Part shown: positions 7,177-14,885 of the stretch, in pieces
Position numbering within the stretch: position 1 is the first letter of the stretch
Layout of the letters: each line of letters starts with the position of its first letter
Origin: Leptolyngbya sp. DLM2.Bin27
GTDB taxonomy: Bacteria; Cyanobacteriota; Cyanobacteriia; Phormidesmidales; Phormidesmidaceae
Assembly (NCBI GenBank): GCA_007694115.1
Contig: RECJ01000158.1
Location: 1 to 34,211, forward strand
Length of the DNA stretch: 34,211 nucleotides
Direction of reading: 5' to 3'
Program-made: the position numbers and the translations under genes
The notes under the pieces: generated by a model
Seen by the model: only the letters and a program-made list of their open reading frames with translations
Database searches by the model: none
Told to the model about the DNA's origin: nothing

Positions 7177-9039
7177 GGTCAGGCACCAAAAACGGATGGT
7201 GGCGTCGGCGCTGGTGCTGACCACCATGCGGCTGTCGGGGGTAAAGGCTAGGGCGCGCACGGCCCAGGCATGGCGCAGCTGGGTGGTTTGGTTCGGCCCT
7301 TGCAGGTTCACCAGGGCGATCTGGCCGTCGTCGGCCCCAATTGCTAGCCAGCCACCGTCGGGGCTGATGGCCAGGGCCGTCACCGGGCTGGCCGACTTGT
7401 AAATCACCAGGCCCTCGTCGGGGTGGTCTGGGCTCCACACCTGCCCCAGGCCCGATTGGTCGCCGCTGACAATGCGGCCATCGGGGTGGCAGGCCAGGGC
7501 GGTGATGGTTGCCTTGGGGGCGGTGAGGGTGCGGGTGAGTCGGCCCGACGGCAGCGACCAGAGGCGCAGGGTGCGATCGCGCCCCCCACTCACCAGCAGC
7601 TGCCCTCCGGCTGCCACCGCCAGCGCTGTCACCCGATCTTGATGGTGGATCAGGGTTTTGGCCACCTCTCCCTGGGCCGATGGCCCCAGGTAAATGCGGC
7701 CGTCGCCGCTGCCCACTACTAGCCGATCGCCGGCGATCGCCAGGGCAGAAATTTGCCAGCCCGACACCGGCAGCCGCTGACCGCTGTAGTTGGCTAAATC
7801 CCACCGGATCAGCTGGCTGTCGTCGCCGCCGCTGACTACCGCATCGCCCTCGGGCATAAAGGCTACGGCGTTAACTGGGCCGCGATGGCCGACCCCAAAC
7901 AGGCCCAACGCTTTGCCAAAGGTGTGAATTGCTGCGCCGTTGGTGCAGTCCCACAGACGCACTGAGCCGTCGGAGCAGGCGGTGGCGATCGCCCGCCCGC
8001 TGGGGCTGACCGCCAGCCCGTTGGCCACCATCCCCGGCAGACTCAGGGCAAACCGCTGTTCCCAAGGGGTGGTGGCCGCAGGTGCGATCGCCTCCGGGAT
8101 TTTGCTCTGCTGGGGCGATTTTTGGGCCGCATTGACCGCCAGGTCGCTCCAGCGCAAGTCGGCCAGCACCGCCCCAGCGGTGCCGTAGCGCTCCGGCAGG
8201 CGGCGGTTGACCATGCGATCGAGCACTCGCCCCAGGGCCAGGAGCACCGGGGCGCTCACGTAGGGCCGCCACACCCAGGCATCGTCGCTGACCGAATAGA
8301 GGTCAAAGGGGTGCAGCCCGGTGAGCAGGTGTAGGCAGGTCACCCCCAGACTAAAAATATCGCTGGCAAACACCGCCTTGCCCAGGGCCTGCTCTGGGGC
8401 GGCATAGCCAGCGCTGCCGATTACCGTAGCGGTGCGCTTCAGCTGCTCGGGGTCAACAACCGCCTTCGCTGCGCCAAAATCGACCAATACCAGCGGCTGC
8501 GGGGCCGGGGGCAGAATGATATTGGCGGGCTTGATGTCGCGGTGAATTACGCCATGGTCGTGGATGTAGGCCAGCACCGGCAGCAGTTCGTAGAGCAGCC
8601 GCTGCACTAGGGCGACGGCAGTCTGCGATCGCACCTCCAGCTGATCGAGGTTGGGGCCAGGAATGTACTCCTGCACCAAAAACTGACCCTGGGCGTTGTC
8701 AATCACAGCCAGCAGGGCGGGGATTTGAGGATGTTGCCCCAGGGTAGCCAGGCGATCAGCTTCGCGGTGAAAGCGATCTAGATTGGCGGCGGCGCGTTCA
8801 CGCAGTGTCTCAGAATGAGAATCGCCCCCCGGCATCATCTGCTTGATCACACAAACCACGGCAGGGCTGCTGCCCTCGTCTACCGCCAGGTAGGTGCGAC
8901 CAAAGCCCCCTTGGCCCAGGAGCCGCTGACAGCGATAGCGTTTGGCTACGCCCAGGGGCTGGCCACAGGTCGTGCAGTCTCGCGCCCCGTCGTCGTTCTC
9001 AGGCTGTGGACAAGCAGGATTGACGCAAAGAGTGGTCAA
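7174..9039 (-). CDS. Ser/Thr protein kinase with N-terminal zinc ribbon and WD40 repeats
   Basis: The 621-residue protein starts with a four-cysteine zinc ribbon (Cys5, Cys10, Cys22, Cys25). A complete Hanks-type kinase domain follows at about 35-300: G-loop GQGGFG at 42-47, Lys66, VIHRDIKPAN near 165, DFGAAK near 185 and GSAGYAAPEQ near 205. All catalytic residues are present. About residues 330-621 are WD40 repeats. No membrane helix is evident, so it is probably cytoplasmic, with the propeller as a substrate or partner platform. The start is a TTG at 9039; an in-frame TAG lies four codons upstream and no ATG precedes the zinc ribbon. Substrates are unknown. Its WD40 units resemble those of the 1270-residue protein nearby. 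Confidence 0.92.
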   Translation of the reverse strand: MTTLCVNPACPQPENDDGARDCTTCGQPLGVAKRYRCQRLLGQGGFGRTYLAVDEGSSPAVVCVIKQMMPGGDSHSETLRERAAANLDRFHREADRLATLGQHPQIPALLAVIDNAQGQFLVQEYIPGPNLDQLEVRSQTAVALVQRLLYELLPVLAYIHDHGVIHRDIKPANIILPPAPQPLVLVDFGAAKAVVDPEQLKRTATVIGSAGYAAPEQALGKAVFASDIFSLGVTCLHLLTGLHPFDLYSVSDDAWVWRPYVSAPVLLALGRVLDRMVNRRLPERYGTAGAVLADLRWSDLAVNAAQKSPQQSKIPEAIAPAATTPWEQRFALSLPGMVANGLAVSPSGRAIATACSDGSVRLWDCTNGAAIHTFGKALGLFGVGHRGPVNAVAFMPEGDAVVSGGDDSQLIRWDLANYSGQRLPVSGWQISALAIAGDRLVVGSGDGRIYLGPSAQGEVAKTLIHHQDRVTALAVAAGGQLLVSGGRDRTLRLWSLPSGRLTRTLTAPKATITALACHPDGRIVSGDQSGLGQVWSPDHPDEGLVIYKSASPVTALAISPDGGWLAIGADDGQIALVNLQGPNQTTQLRHAWAVRALAFTPDSRMVVSTSADATIRFWCLT

Positions 9040-9346
9040 AGGATAGATCTAGTCACTGTCCAATCACTATGCAAGAATTTGGGCTGGGTTTGCGATGCCG
9101 TGGATGTTGGTGGGCAGTGCCCACCCTACCCCTATGCAAGAATCTGTACGGTGTTCCCAATACCGTGGATGCCGGTGGGCAATGCCCACCCTACCCCAGG
9201 CATGATACGCCGAGGTTTACCCATCTACCCATCCAGACCCGAGGGCAGACACATCGCCTGAGGGCAGACACATCACCTGAGGGCAGACACATTGCCTGAG
9301 GGCAGACATATCGGTCTGCCCCTATATCCCATTTACCCATCTACTT
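9040..9346. repeat. Repeat-filled intergenic region upstream of the kinase
   Basis: These 307 bases are almost entirely repeats. Two diverged copies of a roughly 65-base unit (about 9066-9132 and 9133-9198) each start with ATGCAAGAAT and end in the palindrome GGTGGGCAxTGCCCACC plus CTACCCC. ACCCATCT-type octamers follow at 9220-9235. Four 19-base units (consensus GAGGGCAGACACATCGCCT) run from 9241 to about 9316 and close with GGTCTGCCCC. I see no gene. Confidence 0.85.
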
Positions 9347-9595
9347 CTACGTGGGCACCAGCTCGCCGGGACGCAGCTTGGCCCATTTGCCCGTTTCTTC
9401 GGTAAAGCTCTCGCAGCCCACCACATCCCACTCCATCTCAATCTCGTCGTCGTGCTGGCGAATGTTGACGTTAATCGTGGGCTCTATCGCCTCAAAGGTG
9501 GGCACCTCGGTGAGGTGGGGCTGCTGATGCTGCCCTTCCACGGCGTGGTAGGTGGTGCAGCGATCAACGTAGTGGCAATTTACACAAATGCACAT
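9347..9595 (-). CDS. ycf34: Ycf34 family iron-sulfur protein
   Basis: The 82-residue protein matches Ycf34 closely: it opens MCICVNCHYVDRC, with Cys2, Cys4, Cys7 and Cys13, and contains PHLTEVPTFEAIEPTINVNI and a GKWAKLRPGELVP end. Ycf34 is conserved in cyanobacteria and algal plastids. In Synechocystis it is reported to bind a Fe-S cluster and to influence photosynthetic electron flow. The length is normal for the family and it is transcribed alone. Start is the ATG at 9595. Confidence 0.95.
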   Translation of the reverse strand: MCICVNCHYVDRCTTYHAVEGQHQQPHLTEVPTFEAIEPTINVNIRQHDDEIEMEWDVVGCESFTEETGKWAKLRPGELVPT

Positions 9596-9982
9596 AACAC
9601 GCCCTCAACAGGAACAGCAGGGGAAACGGTAACTCAGGCCGGGCGGGCCGGGCGGTGGGGTTGAGCTGAAGCAAGAGCCAGTCAAGGATCTGGCTTTTGG
9701 ATTTGTTGCGCCGCTGTGCTCAGCAGCGGCATTACCTTCAGTCTAGCCAGCCCTCGCCCCGATGGCCGTCATTTTCTATGTCATAAACGCTCTGGCAATC
9801 AAAGACTCTGGCAGTAAAGGGGCTACGTTTTCTGGTAGTCTAGCTCAAGTTTTTTGAATGTCTCGGGCAGCCCAGCTTAGATGTTGCAAAATGAAAACCT
9901 GACGGGGTTTTTGGGTTGCGTGCGGCGTTGGCAGGATGTCAAGACTTAAAAACCCTGTTGTAATGAAGTAGATGAGGGTTGA
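9596..9982. other. Divergent intergenic region, ycf34 / CCA-adding enzyme
   Basis: No gene is seen in these 387 bases. Hairpins occur at 9676-9695 (AGCCAG...CTGGCT followed by TTT) and about 9710-9731 (GCCGCTG...CAGCGGC). GGGTTTTT at 9905-9912 has its complement at 9948-9955. A GAGGG ribosome-binding site at 9974-9978 precedes the TTG start at 9983. Promoters for both flanking genes should lie here. Confidence 0.4.
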
Positions 9983-11275
9983 TTGAATCCAACGCTATCA
10001 CCGATTTCCCTGGCAGTGGCTACTGAACAATCGGCGCTTTCGCCCCAAACCTGGCCCTTCAGCGTGTCGCTACTGCCACAGCAAGCCTACCTGGTGGGGG
10101 GAAGTGTCAGAGACGCACTGCTGCGCCGCCAGGCCGACTATTTAGACCTCGATTTTGTGTTGCCCGAGCGGGCGATCGCCACGGCCCAAGCCATTGCCAA
10201 ACAGTATGGGGCGGGCTTTGTGGTGCTCGACCCCGATCATCAAATCGCCCGTGCGGTGTTTCCCAACGCCACCGTTGACTTTGCCCAGCAGGTGGGGCCG
10301 ACGATCTACTCAGACCTGCATCGGCGCGACTTTACCATCAATGCGATCGCCTACAGCCCCCACAGCGAGACCCTGCTCGACCCCCTCGACGGCTGCGCTG
10401 ACCTAGCCCGCAAAACCCTCTGCATGGTGGCCGCCGAAAACCTCAAAGACGACCCCCTGCGGCTGCTGCGGGCCTATCGCCAGTCGGCCCAGCTGGGCTT
10501 TAGACTCGACCCCGCTACCCAGCAAATCATTCGCAGTCTGGCTCCGGCCCTGGGGGGCATGGCCGCCGAGCGGGTGCGGGGCGAGCTAGACTGCCTGCTC
10601 AGCCTGGCTGAGGGGTCGGCGCTCCTGGGTCTGGCCTGGCAGGACGGCATTTTGCAAACATGGCTGCCTGAGGTTGAGGTTGATCAGCTAGAGCGACTGG
10701 CCACCCTCGACCAGCTGGCGGCCCAGTACCACGAGCGCTGGCCCGCCTACTCACACCTGCTGCACAGCTGGGTTAAAGAGCAGACTACCCCAGGCCTACA
10801 CCGCAGCTGGCTCAAGGCTGCCAAGCTCAGTCAGCTGCTGCCCGCCGATCTGGTGGCGGCAGAGGCGACTCTGGTGCGGCTCAAATACAGCCGGGCCGAG
10901 CAGCAGGTGGTGCTGAGCATGCTCAAGGGCTGGCATTTTCTGCGCCAGCACCAGGGAGAGAAACTGCTGCCCCCCGGACAGCAGTATCAGTTGTTCAAAA
11001 TTGCCGGGGCTGCCTTTGGGGGCGTGGCTCTGCTGGGCCTGGCCTACGGTCTGCCCGAGGGGTTAATTTTGCCGCTAGTCGAGCGGCACCTGACCCCAGA
11101 TGACCCTGTCGCCCATCCACAGCCCCTGATCACCGGTAAAGACCTGGTGCAGGGCCTGGCGCTCAAACCAGGCCCCAAAATCGGCGAGCTGCTAGAAGCG
11201 GTGCATCTGGCCCAGGCCGAGGGGCTAGTGACCAGCCGCGCCGATGCCCTTGCTTGGGTGAAGCAGCGGCTCTAG
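9983..11275 (+). CDS. cca: tRNA nucleotidyltransferase (CCA-adding enzyme family)
   Basis: The 430-residue class II nucleotidyltransferase has LVGGSVRDALLRR at 37-49, the metal-binding DLD at 55-57, RRDFTINAIAYS at about 113-124 and the RNA-binding DDPLRLLRAYRQSAQLGF at about 153-170. It adds all or part of the 3' CCA end to tRNAs. Some cyanobacteria split CC- and A-addition between two such enzymes, so it may be one half of a pair; the sequence alone does not decide. The TTG start at 9983 directly follows an in-frame stop and has a good GAGGG site 4-5 bases upstream. A GTG at 10016 is the alternative. Confidence 0.9.
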   Translation: MNPTLSPISLAVATEQSALSPQTWPFSVSLLPQQAYLVGGSVRDALLRRQADYLDLDFVLPERAIATAQAIAKQYGAGFVVLDPDHQIARAVFPNATVDFAQQVGPTIYSDLHRRDFTINAIAYSPHSETLLDPLDGCADLARKTLCMVAAENLKDDPLRLLRAYRQSAQLGFRLDPATQQIIRSLAPALGGMAAERVRGELDCLLSLAEGSALLGLAWQDGILQTWLPEVEVDQLERLATLDQLAAQYHERWPAYSHLLHSWVKEQTTPGLHRSWLKAAKLSQLLPADLVAAEATLVRLKYSRAEQQVVLSMLKGWHFLRQHQGEKLLPPGQQYQLFKIAGAAFGGVALLGLAYGLPEGLILPLVERHLTPDDPVAHPQPLITGKDLVQGLALKPGPKIGELLEAVHLAQAEGLVTSRADALAWVKQRL

Positions 11276-11291
11276 CCCCGCGCTAGTTGGG

Positions 11292-11747
11292 CTAGCTATC
11301 GGCAGCCTCAGCGGTGGGGTCTGCCGCAGCTGCTTCGACTTCGTCAGCGTCAGCGGCTGCGGGGAGGTCGGCCTCGTCAGGGGCAGCGACTTCCTCGGTA
11401 GCTTCGAGTTCTTCAGCTGCTTCGAGTTCTTCAGCTGCTTCGAGTTCTGCCTCAAGCTCAAGGTCTTCAGCTACTTCGAGTTCCTCGACCGCTGCTTCTG
11501 CCTCAAGCTCAAGGTCTTCAGCTGCCTCAGCCTCAAGCTCGGCTTCGAGTTCTGCCTCGCTGGCGTCGACATCAACCGCAGGGGCTTCGGTGTCAGCGGC
11601 AACGGCCTCAACCATCTCGGTCACCGAGGCCTCAGCCTCGGTGATGGCTTCGGCTTTGGGGTCTTCAGCGCTAACGGGGGCACCCAGGGCAATACTAGCC
11701 AGGGTTAGGCTACCGGCAGCGAGGGCAAGCTTGCGGTAAATAGACAT
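11292..11747 (-). CDS. Secreted acidic Ala/Glu-repeat protein, function unknown
   Basis: Taken from the ATG at 11747, which has a GAGGAAAC ribosome-binding site, the protein has about 151 residues. An in-frame upstream start at 11879 would place the obvious signal peptide in the interior. The signal is MSIYRKLALAAGSLTLASIA..., cleaved near VSA at 25-27. The mature protein is almost all Ala, Glu, Asp, Leu and Val, with repeats such as EELEAA and EDLELEAE. It is extremely acidic and probably helical or disordered. No homologous fold is recognised. The repeats are also visible in the DNA as near-identical 18-base units around 11399-11450. It could be an extracellular cation-binding or spacer polypeptide; this is inference. 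Confidence 0.75.
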   Translation of the reverse strand: MSIYRKLALAAGSLTLASIALGAPVSAEDPKAEAITEAEASVTEMVEAVAADTEAPAVDVDASEAELEAELEAEAAEDLELEAEAAVEELEVAEDLELEAELEAAEELEAAEELEATEEVAAPDEADLPAAADADEVEAAAADPTAEAADS

Positions 11748-12110
11748 GGTGGTTTCCTCAAAAAAGCGTCTTTTGGTTGGGGTGGGGGCAGGGTGGATGA
11801 AGGCGCTCCAAACTCTGCCCTCAACGTTCGGTGAGACTAGCATGGGGTATGGGGCGGGGCCAGCGCAGTTAAGGAACAAGTATGAAGTTTTGATTAAGCA
11901 ATAGGAATAACTTTGGTTAAGCTGAGGTTGGGGAACTTTACCTTAACCTTTGGCATCTAGATCCAGTTGGCCGCCCGGCCTGAGGTCAAGGATCGGTGAA
12001 AAACGCTACATTACCCAGGGGAGTGAGATCGTCTCACGTTTCCCCAGCGTTATCAATGTTTTCTATAAGCCTTTCTATAGCTTTAATTGCCCACGTTCTA
12101 ATCGACACCA
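11748..12110. promoter_or_regulatory. Divergent regulatory region with possible Pho box and hairpin
   Basis: This region lies between the acidic secreted protein gene and queF. Read on the minus strand, 11932-11914 gives CCCAACCT-CAG-CTTAACCA, two 8-base units 3 bases apart. This resembles the cyanobacterial SphR (PhoB-type) box PyTTAAPyPy(T/A); a weaker third unit (TTATTCCT) follows at the same 11-base spacing. A strong structured element occupies 12002-12051. TATAAG at 12064-12069 is a possible -10 box for queF. No gene is seen. Confidence 0.4.
12002..12051 (+). promoter_or_regulatory. Multi-stem structured element upstream of queF
   Basis: AACGCT (12002-12007) pairs with AGCGTT (12046-12051), GGGGA (12018-12022) with TCCCC (12041-12045), and GTGAGA (12023-12028) with TCTCAC (12032-12037) across a TCG loop. 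Together this is 17 base pairs with bulges on both sides. It ends 59 bases before the queF ATG. It could be a leader RNA or, if transcription starts after TATAAG at 12064, a DNA operator. It does not match the known preQ1 aptamer consensus that I can recall. Confidence 0.5.
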
Positions 12111-12542
12111 ATGACCATTGCTTCTGCTCCCGCTTCTCAGTACGGCGATCGCGCTATTCTTCAGGCCAGTGCCGAGCCGCTGGAGAAGTGGCCTAACCCC
12201 TCGGAGAATGTCTATACGATTCACCTAGAGCATCCAGAGTTTACGGCGCTGTGCCCGCGATCGGGGTATCCCGACTTTGGCACGATTGTGATCGACTATT
12301 GCCCGGGGCCGTGGGTGGTAGAGCTGAAGGCGTTTAAGCTCTATGTCAATAGCTTTCGCGACCAGCGGGTGAGCCATGAGATGGTGGCCAATGCGATCGC
12401 AGATCGCCTGTGGGAAGAACTTCAGCCCCGTGGGCTGCGGGTAATTGGCGACTATACCCGGCGCGGCGGGGTGAAGACGGTGATCACGGTGAAAAAAGGC
12501 AACTGCGATGGGTTTGAACCCTATACAGCCAACAGCTTGTAG
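12111..12542 (+). CDS. queF: NADPH-dependent preQ0 reductase QueF
   Basis: The 143-residue protein is a type I (single-domain) QueF, which reduces 7-cyano-7-deazaguanine to 7-aminomethyl-7-deazaguanine in queuosine synthesis. The active-site Cys48 and Asp55 lie in TALCPRSGYPDFGTI. VVELKAFKLYVNSFR at about 69-83 is the family's substrate/NADPH motif, and SHE at 88-90 supplies the conserved His/Glu. The length is normal. Start is the ATG at 12111, with only a weak ribosome-binding site. The GTPase-fold partner genes of the pathway (queC, queD, queE) are not in this window. Confidence 0.95.
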   Translation: MTIASAPASQYGDRAILQASAEPLEKWPNPSENVYTIHLEHPEFTALCPRSGYPDFGTIVIDYCPGPWVVELKAFKLYVNSFRDQRVSHEMVANAIADRLWEELQPRGLRVIGDYTRRGGVKTVITVKKGNCDGFEPYTANSL

Positions 12543-12561
12543 GGGCGAATGCCATTCGCCC
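12543..12561. terminator. Hairpin directly after queF
   Basis: GGGCGAAT (12543-12550) pairs with ATTCGCCC (12554-12561) over a 3-base loop, immediately after the queF stop codon. It resembles the widespread cyanobacterial GGGGCGAATxxCATTCGCCC intergenic repeat and lacks a U-tract, so termination is possible but not assured. Confidence 0.5.
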
Positions 12562-12615
12562 AATGCAGCGTTTCCCGCCTTTGACGATCTCCCGTAGAAG
12601 CACCCTACAGAACCT

Positions 12616-12647
12616 ACCCATTCACCCATCCACTCATCTACCCACGC
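12616..12647. repeat. Octamer tandem repeat at the cbiO 3' end
   Basis: Four 8-base units lie head to tail: ACCCATTC, ACCCATCC, ACTCATCT and ACCCACGC. They overlap the stop codon of the minus-strand ABC ATPase gene. ACCCATCT/ACCCATCC units recur at 9220-9235 and 9332. Confidence 0.6.
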
Positions 12648-13441
12648 TCCCCACTGCCGTGGGGAATCAGCGAGTGCGGCTTCTCTAACCCGTGTTTCTC
12701 CATCAACGCCTGGTCGCCCATAATCTGGCGAGGGCAGCCGTCGGCGATAATGCGGCCCTCATCGATTAAGATGACGCGATCGCACACCTCCAGCACAAAC
12801 TCTAGGTCGTGGGAGGAGATCAGCACAGTTTCGCTAGAGGCCTGCAAAAAGCGAATCAGGCGACGGCGGGTGCGCAGGTCGAGGCTGGCGGTGGGTTCGT
12901 CGTAGAGCATGATCTGGGGGGTCATGGCCAGCAGCCCGGCGATCGCCACCATTTGTTTCTCGCCGCCGGAGAGGTGATGGGGCAGGCGTTCGAGCAGGTG
13001 GGCGATGCCGGCCATATCGGCGGCCTGGGTGACACGGGCGGTGACTTCGGCGGGGTCAAAGCCCATGTTTTGGGGGCCAAAGGCAAGGTCGTCGCGCACC
13101 GAGGCCGAGAACAGCTGGTCGTCGGGGTCTTGGAACAGCAGCCCGACTTCGGGGCGAAACTGGCCAGGTTTGAGGGGTTCACCAAACAGCTGAATGTCTC
13201 CGGCGGCGGGGGTGAGGACGCCGCATAGCAGCATGAACAGGGTGGTTTTGCCGCAGCCGTTGTGGCCGATGATGCCAACGCGATCGCCCGCCTGAATCGT
13301 CAGCGAGATTTGGCAGAGCACGTCGGGCTGGTCGGGGTAGCCGAAGGAGAGGTCGCGAGCGGCGATCGCGCTCAGTTGTTCCCCTTGAATCTGGGCCACT
13401 GGGTCAAAATCGGTCGATACTGTATCCATCATCGCAACCAT
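12638..13441 (-). CDS. cbiO: Cobalt/nickel ECF transporter ATPase CbiO
   Basis: The 267-residue ABC ATPase has Walker A GHNGCGKT at 59-66, the Q-loop LLFQDPDDQLF at 101-111 (typical of ECF ATPases), the signature LSGGEKQ at 157-163, Walker B IMLYDEP at 177-183 and an intact switch His in SSHDLEFV. It energises uptake through CbiM/CbiQ at the cytoplasmic membrane. The start at 13441 overlaps the end of cbiQ by 13 bases, which implies translational coupling; a second ATG lies three codons in. It is the last gene of the operon. Confidence 0.93.
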   Translation of the reverse strand: MVAMMDTVSTDFDPVAQIQGEQLSAIAARDLSFGYPDQPDVLCQISLTIQAGDRVGIIGHNGCGKTTLFMLLCGVLTPAAGDIQLFGEPLKPGQFRPEVGLLFQDPDDQLFSASVRDDLAFGPQNMGFDPAEVTARVTQAADMAGIAHLLERLPHHLSGGEKQMVAIAGLLAMTPQIMLYDEPTASLDLRTRRRLIRFLQASSETVLISSHDLEFVLEVCDRVILIDEGRIIADGCPRQIMGDQALMEKHGLEKPHSLIPHGSGERG

Positions 13442-14235
13442 CCCAGTTCTGCTATTACGAATGCGATCGCAGCGGCCAGCACTACCCCCGTCAGCCCCCA
13501 GCTTAGAGCGCCGGGCTGGGCCGCAGCCCTCTGCCCCACGGCAGACTTTGCGCCCTTAGCCCCGTAGCCGTAGCCCCGCAGCCGCATGGCTTTATAAACC
13601 CGATCCGACTGCTCGTAGCTGCGAATCAGCAGATTGCCCGCCAGTATCGCCAGCTGCTGCATGGTCTGGCGATTGACCCGCAGCCAGCGCTGGCGCTTTT
13701 GGCCAAAGCCCCGCAGCCGCATGGCCTGCTGCATAGTGGCCAGCATGGCGGCAATTTCAAACAGGTAGCGGTACGACAGCAGGGTCATGTCGGCCAAGAT
13801 GGTGGGTAGACCGAGCGATCGCATGGCGTGCAGCAGGGTCAAAAACGGCGTCGTGCCCAGCAACACAAACCCCAGGGTCAAAATCGATAGAAACCGCCCC
13901 AAAATCAGCAGTGTAGCCATTAGCCCCTCCTGACGCAGGGTCAGCCAGCCCCACTGCCCCAGCACCGTATCGCCCACGGTCAGCGGCAGCACCACCACCA
14001 GCGCCAAAATAAATAGCCCTGGATAGCTCAGCCGCTGCCGCAAAAACGCCAGCGGCAGCCCCGACAGCAGGTAGATCACCGCCGCCAGCCCCAGCATCCA
14101 GGGCACCAGGGCCAGCTGCTGCACCGCAGCAAAGGCAAACATCAGCCCCACTAAGCTGACCAGCTTGAGCCGAGGCGACCAGCGGTGAATCACCGACTCG
14201 CGGTGGACATAGGTATCGAGGCTGGCCGCGCCCAT
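13429..14235 (-). CDS. cbiQ: Cobalt/nickel ECF transporter permease CbiQ
   Basis: The 268-residue membrane protein has about five helices (first at about 25-60, then 68-90, 105-130) and, towards the C terminus, two copies of the ECF T-component coupling motif: AMRLRGFG (near 188) and AMRLRGYGYG (near 232). These cytoplasmic Ala-Arg-Gly helices contact the ATPase grooves. The gene starts 5 bases after the cbiM stop codon and overlaps cbiO. Length and motif spacing are normal for CbiQ/NikQ. Confidence 0.93.
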   Translation of the reverse strand: MGAASLDTYVHRESVIHRWSPRLKLVSLVGLMFAFAAVQQLALVPWMLGLAAVIYLLSGLPLAFLRQRLSYPGLFILALVVVLPLTVGDTVLGQWGWLTLRQEGLMATLLILGRFLSILTLGFVLLGTTPFLTLLHAMRSLGLPTILADMTLLSYRYLFEIAAMLATMQQAMRLRGFGQKRQRWLRVNRQTMQQLAILAGNLLIRSYEQSDRVYKAMRLRGYGYGAKGAKSAVGQRAAAQPGALSWGLTGVVLAAAIAFVIAELGWLR

Positions 14236-14240
14236 GGTGT

Positions 14241-14885
14241 CTAGCCCTCCAGTAGCTCAGGTTTAGCCCGGCGCAAAAACAGCACCAGCATGGCCGTAAA
14301 GATCCCCTCCACCATGGCCAGGGGAATGTGGGCAATCGTCAGCGTCACCACCGCCGCCCGCTCGGCCCCGGCGTCTAGCTCAGCCGGAATGTTGAGCACG
14401 ATCAGCGCCAGGAAGATCAGCGCCGCCAGGCCCAGACCCACGGCTCCGCCCAAGAAAGCAAAAACGCCGGTACGAGTGGGCTCAGCCAGCATCTTACCCA
14501 CCGCATTGCGGCTGCGGAAAATGTGGTAGGCCAGCAGCGCCGGAATGCCCATCATGGCTGCATTTACCCCCAGGGTGGTGATGCCGCCGTGGCCGATCAC
14601 CAGGGCCTGAAAAAATAGCCCAATCAAAATCGCCGGGAAGGCAAAATACCCCAGCACCACCCCCAGTAACCCGTTTAAAACCAGGTGAACACTGGCGGGC
14701 GGCACCGGAATATAGATCGACGAGGCCACAAAAAATGCCGCCGTCAGCAACGATGCCTTGGGAATTTCAGCTGTGGGGTCGGGCTTGCGATCAATCTGCC
14801 GCAGCGAGTACCAAGTGGCCAAGCCGGCGACGGCGTACCCCGCCACCCCCACCTGGGCCGGTAAAATTCCGTCGGGAATATGCAC
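14241..14885 (-). CDS. cbiM: Cobalt/nickel ECF transporter substrate component CbiM
   Basis: The 214-residue membrane protein begins MHIPDGILPAQVG. The Met1-His2 pair and His67 (in ASVHLVLNGLLG) correspond to the metal-coordinating residues known from NikM/CbiM structures, so it should bind Co(II) or Ni(II). Six to seven hydrophobic helices span the chain. The start is GTG at 14885, sharing one base with the stop codon of the upstream gene (TAGTG). Sequence alone does not separate cobalt from nickel; no cobalamin or nickel gene is adjacent. Confidence 0.93.
   Translation of the reverse strand: MHIPDGILPAQVGVAGYAVAGLATWYSLRQIDRKPDPTAEIPKASLLTAAFFVASSIYIPVPPASVHLVLNGLLGVVLGYFAFPAILIGLFFQALVIGHGGITTLGVNAAMMGIPALLAYHIFRSRNAVGKMLAEPTRTGVFAFLGGAVGLGLAALIFLALIVLNIPAELDAGAERAAVVTLTIAHIPLAMVEGIFTAMLVLFLRRAKPELLEG

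Noticed and set aside
9241..9316. CRISPR-like direct repeats
   Set aside because: The 19-base units touch each other with no spacers, and no cas genes are near.
11314..11739. Ser/Ala-rich plus-strand frame opposite the acidic secreted protein
   Set aside because: It has no signal, ribosome-binding site or known motif, whereas the minus-strand frame has a signal peptide and a good ribosome-binding site.
11880..12110. preQ1 class I riboswitch before queF
   Set aside because: The compact pseudoknot with its C-rich loop and A-rich tail is not present; the stems seen there have a different shape.
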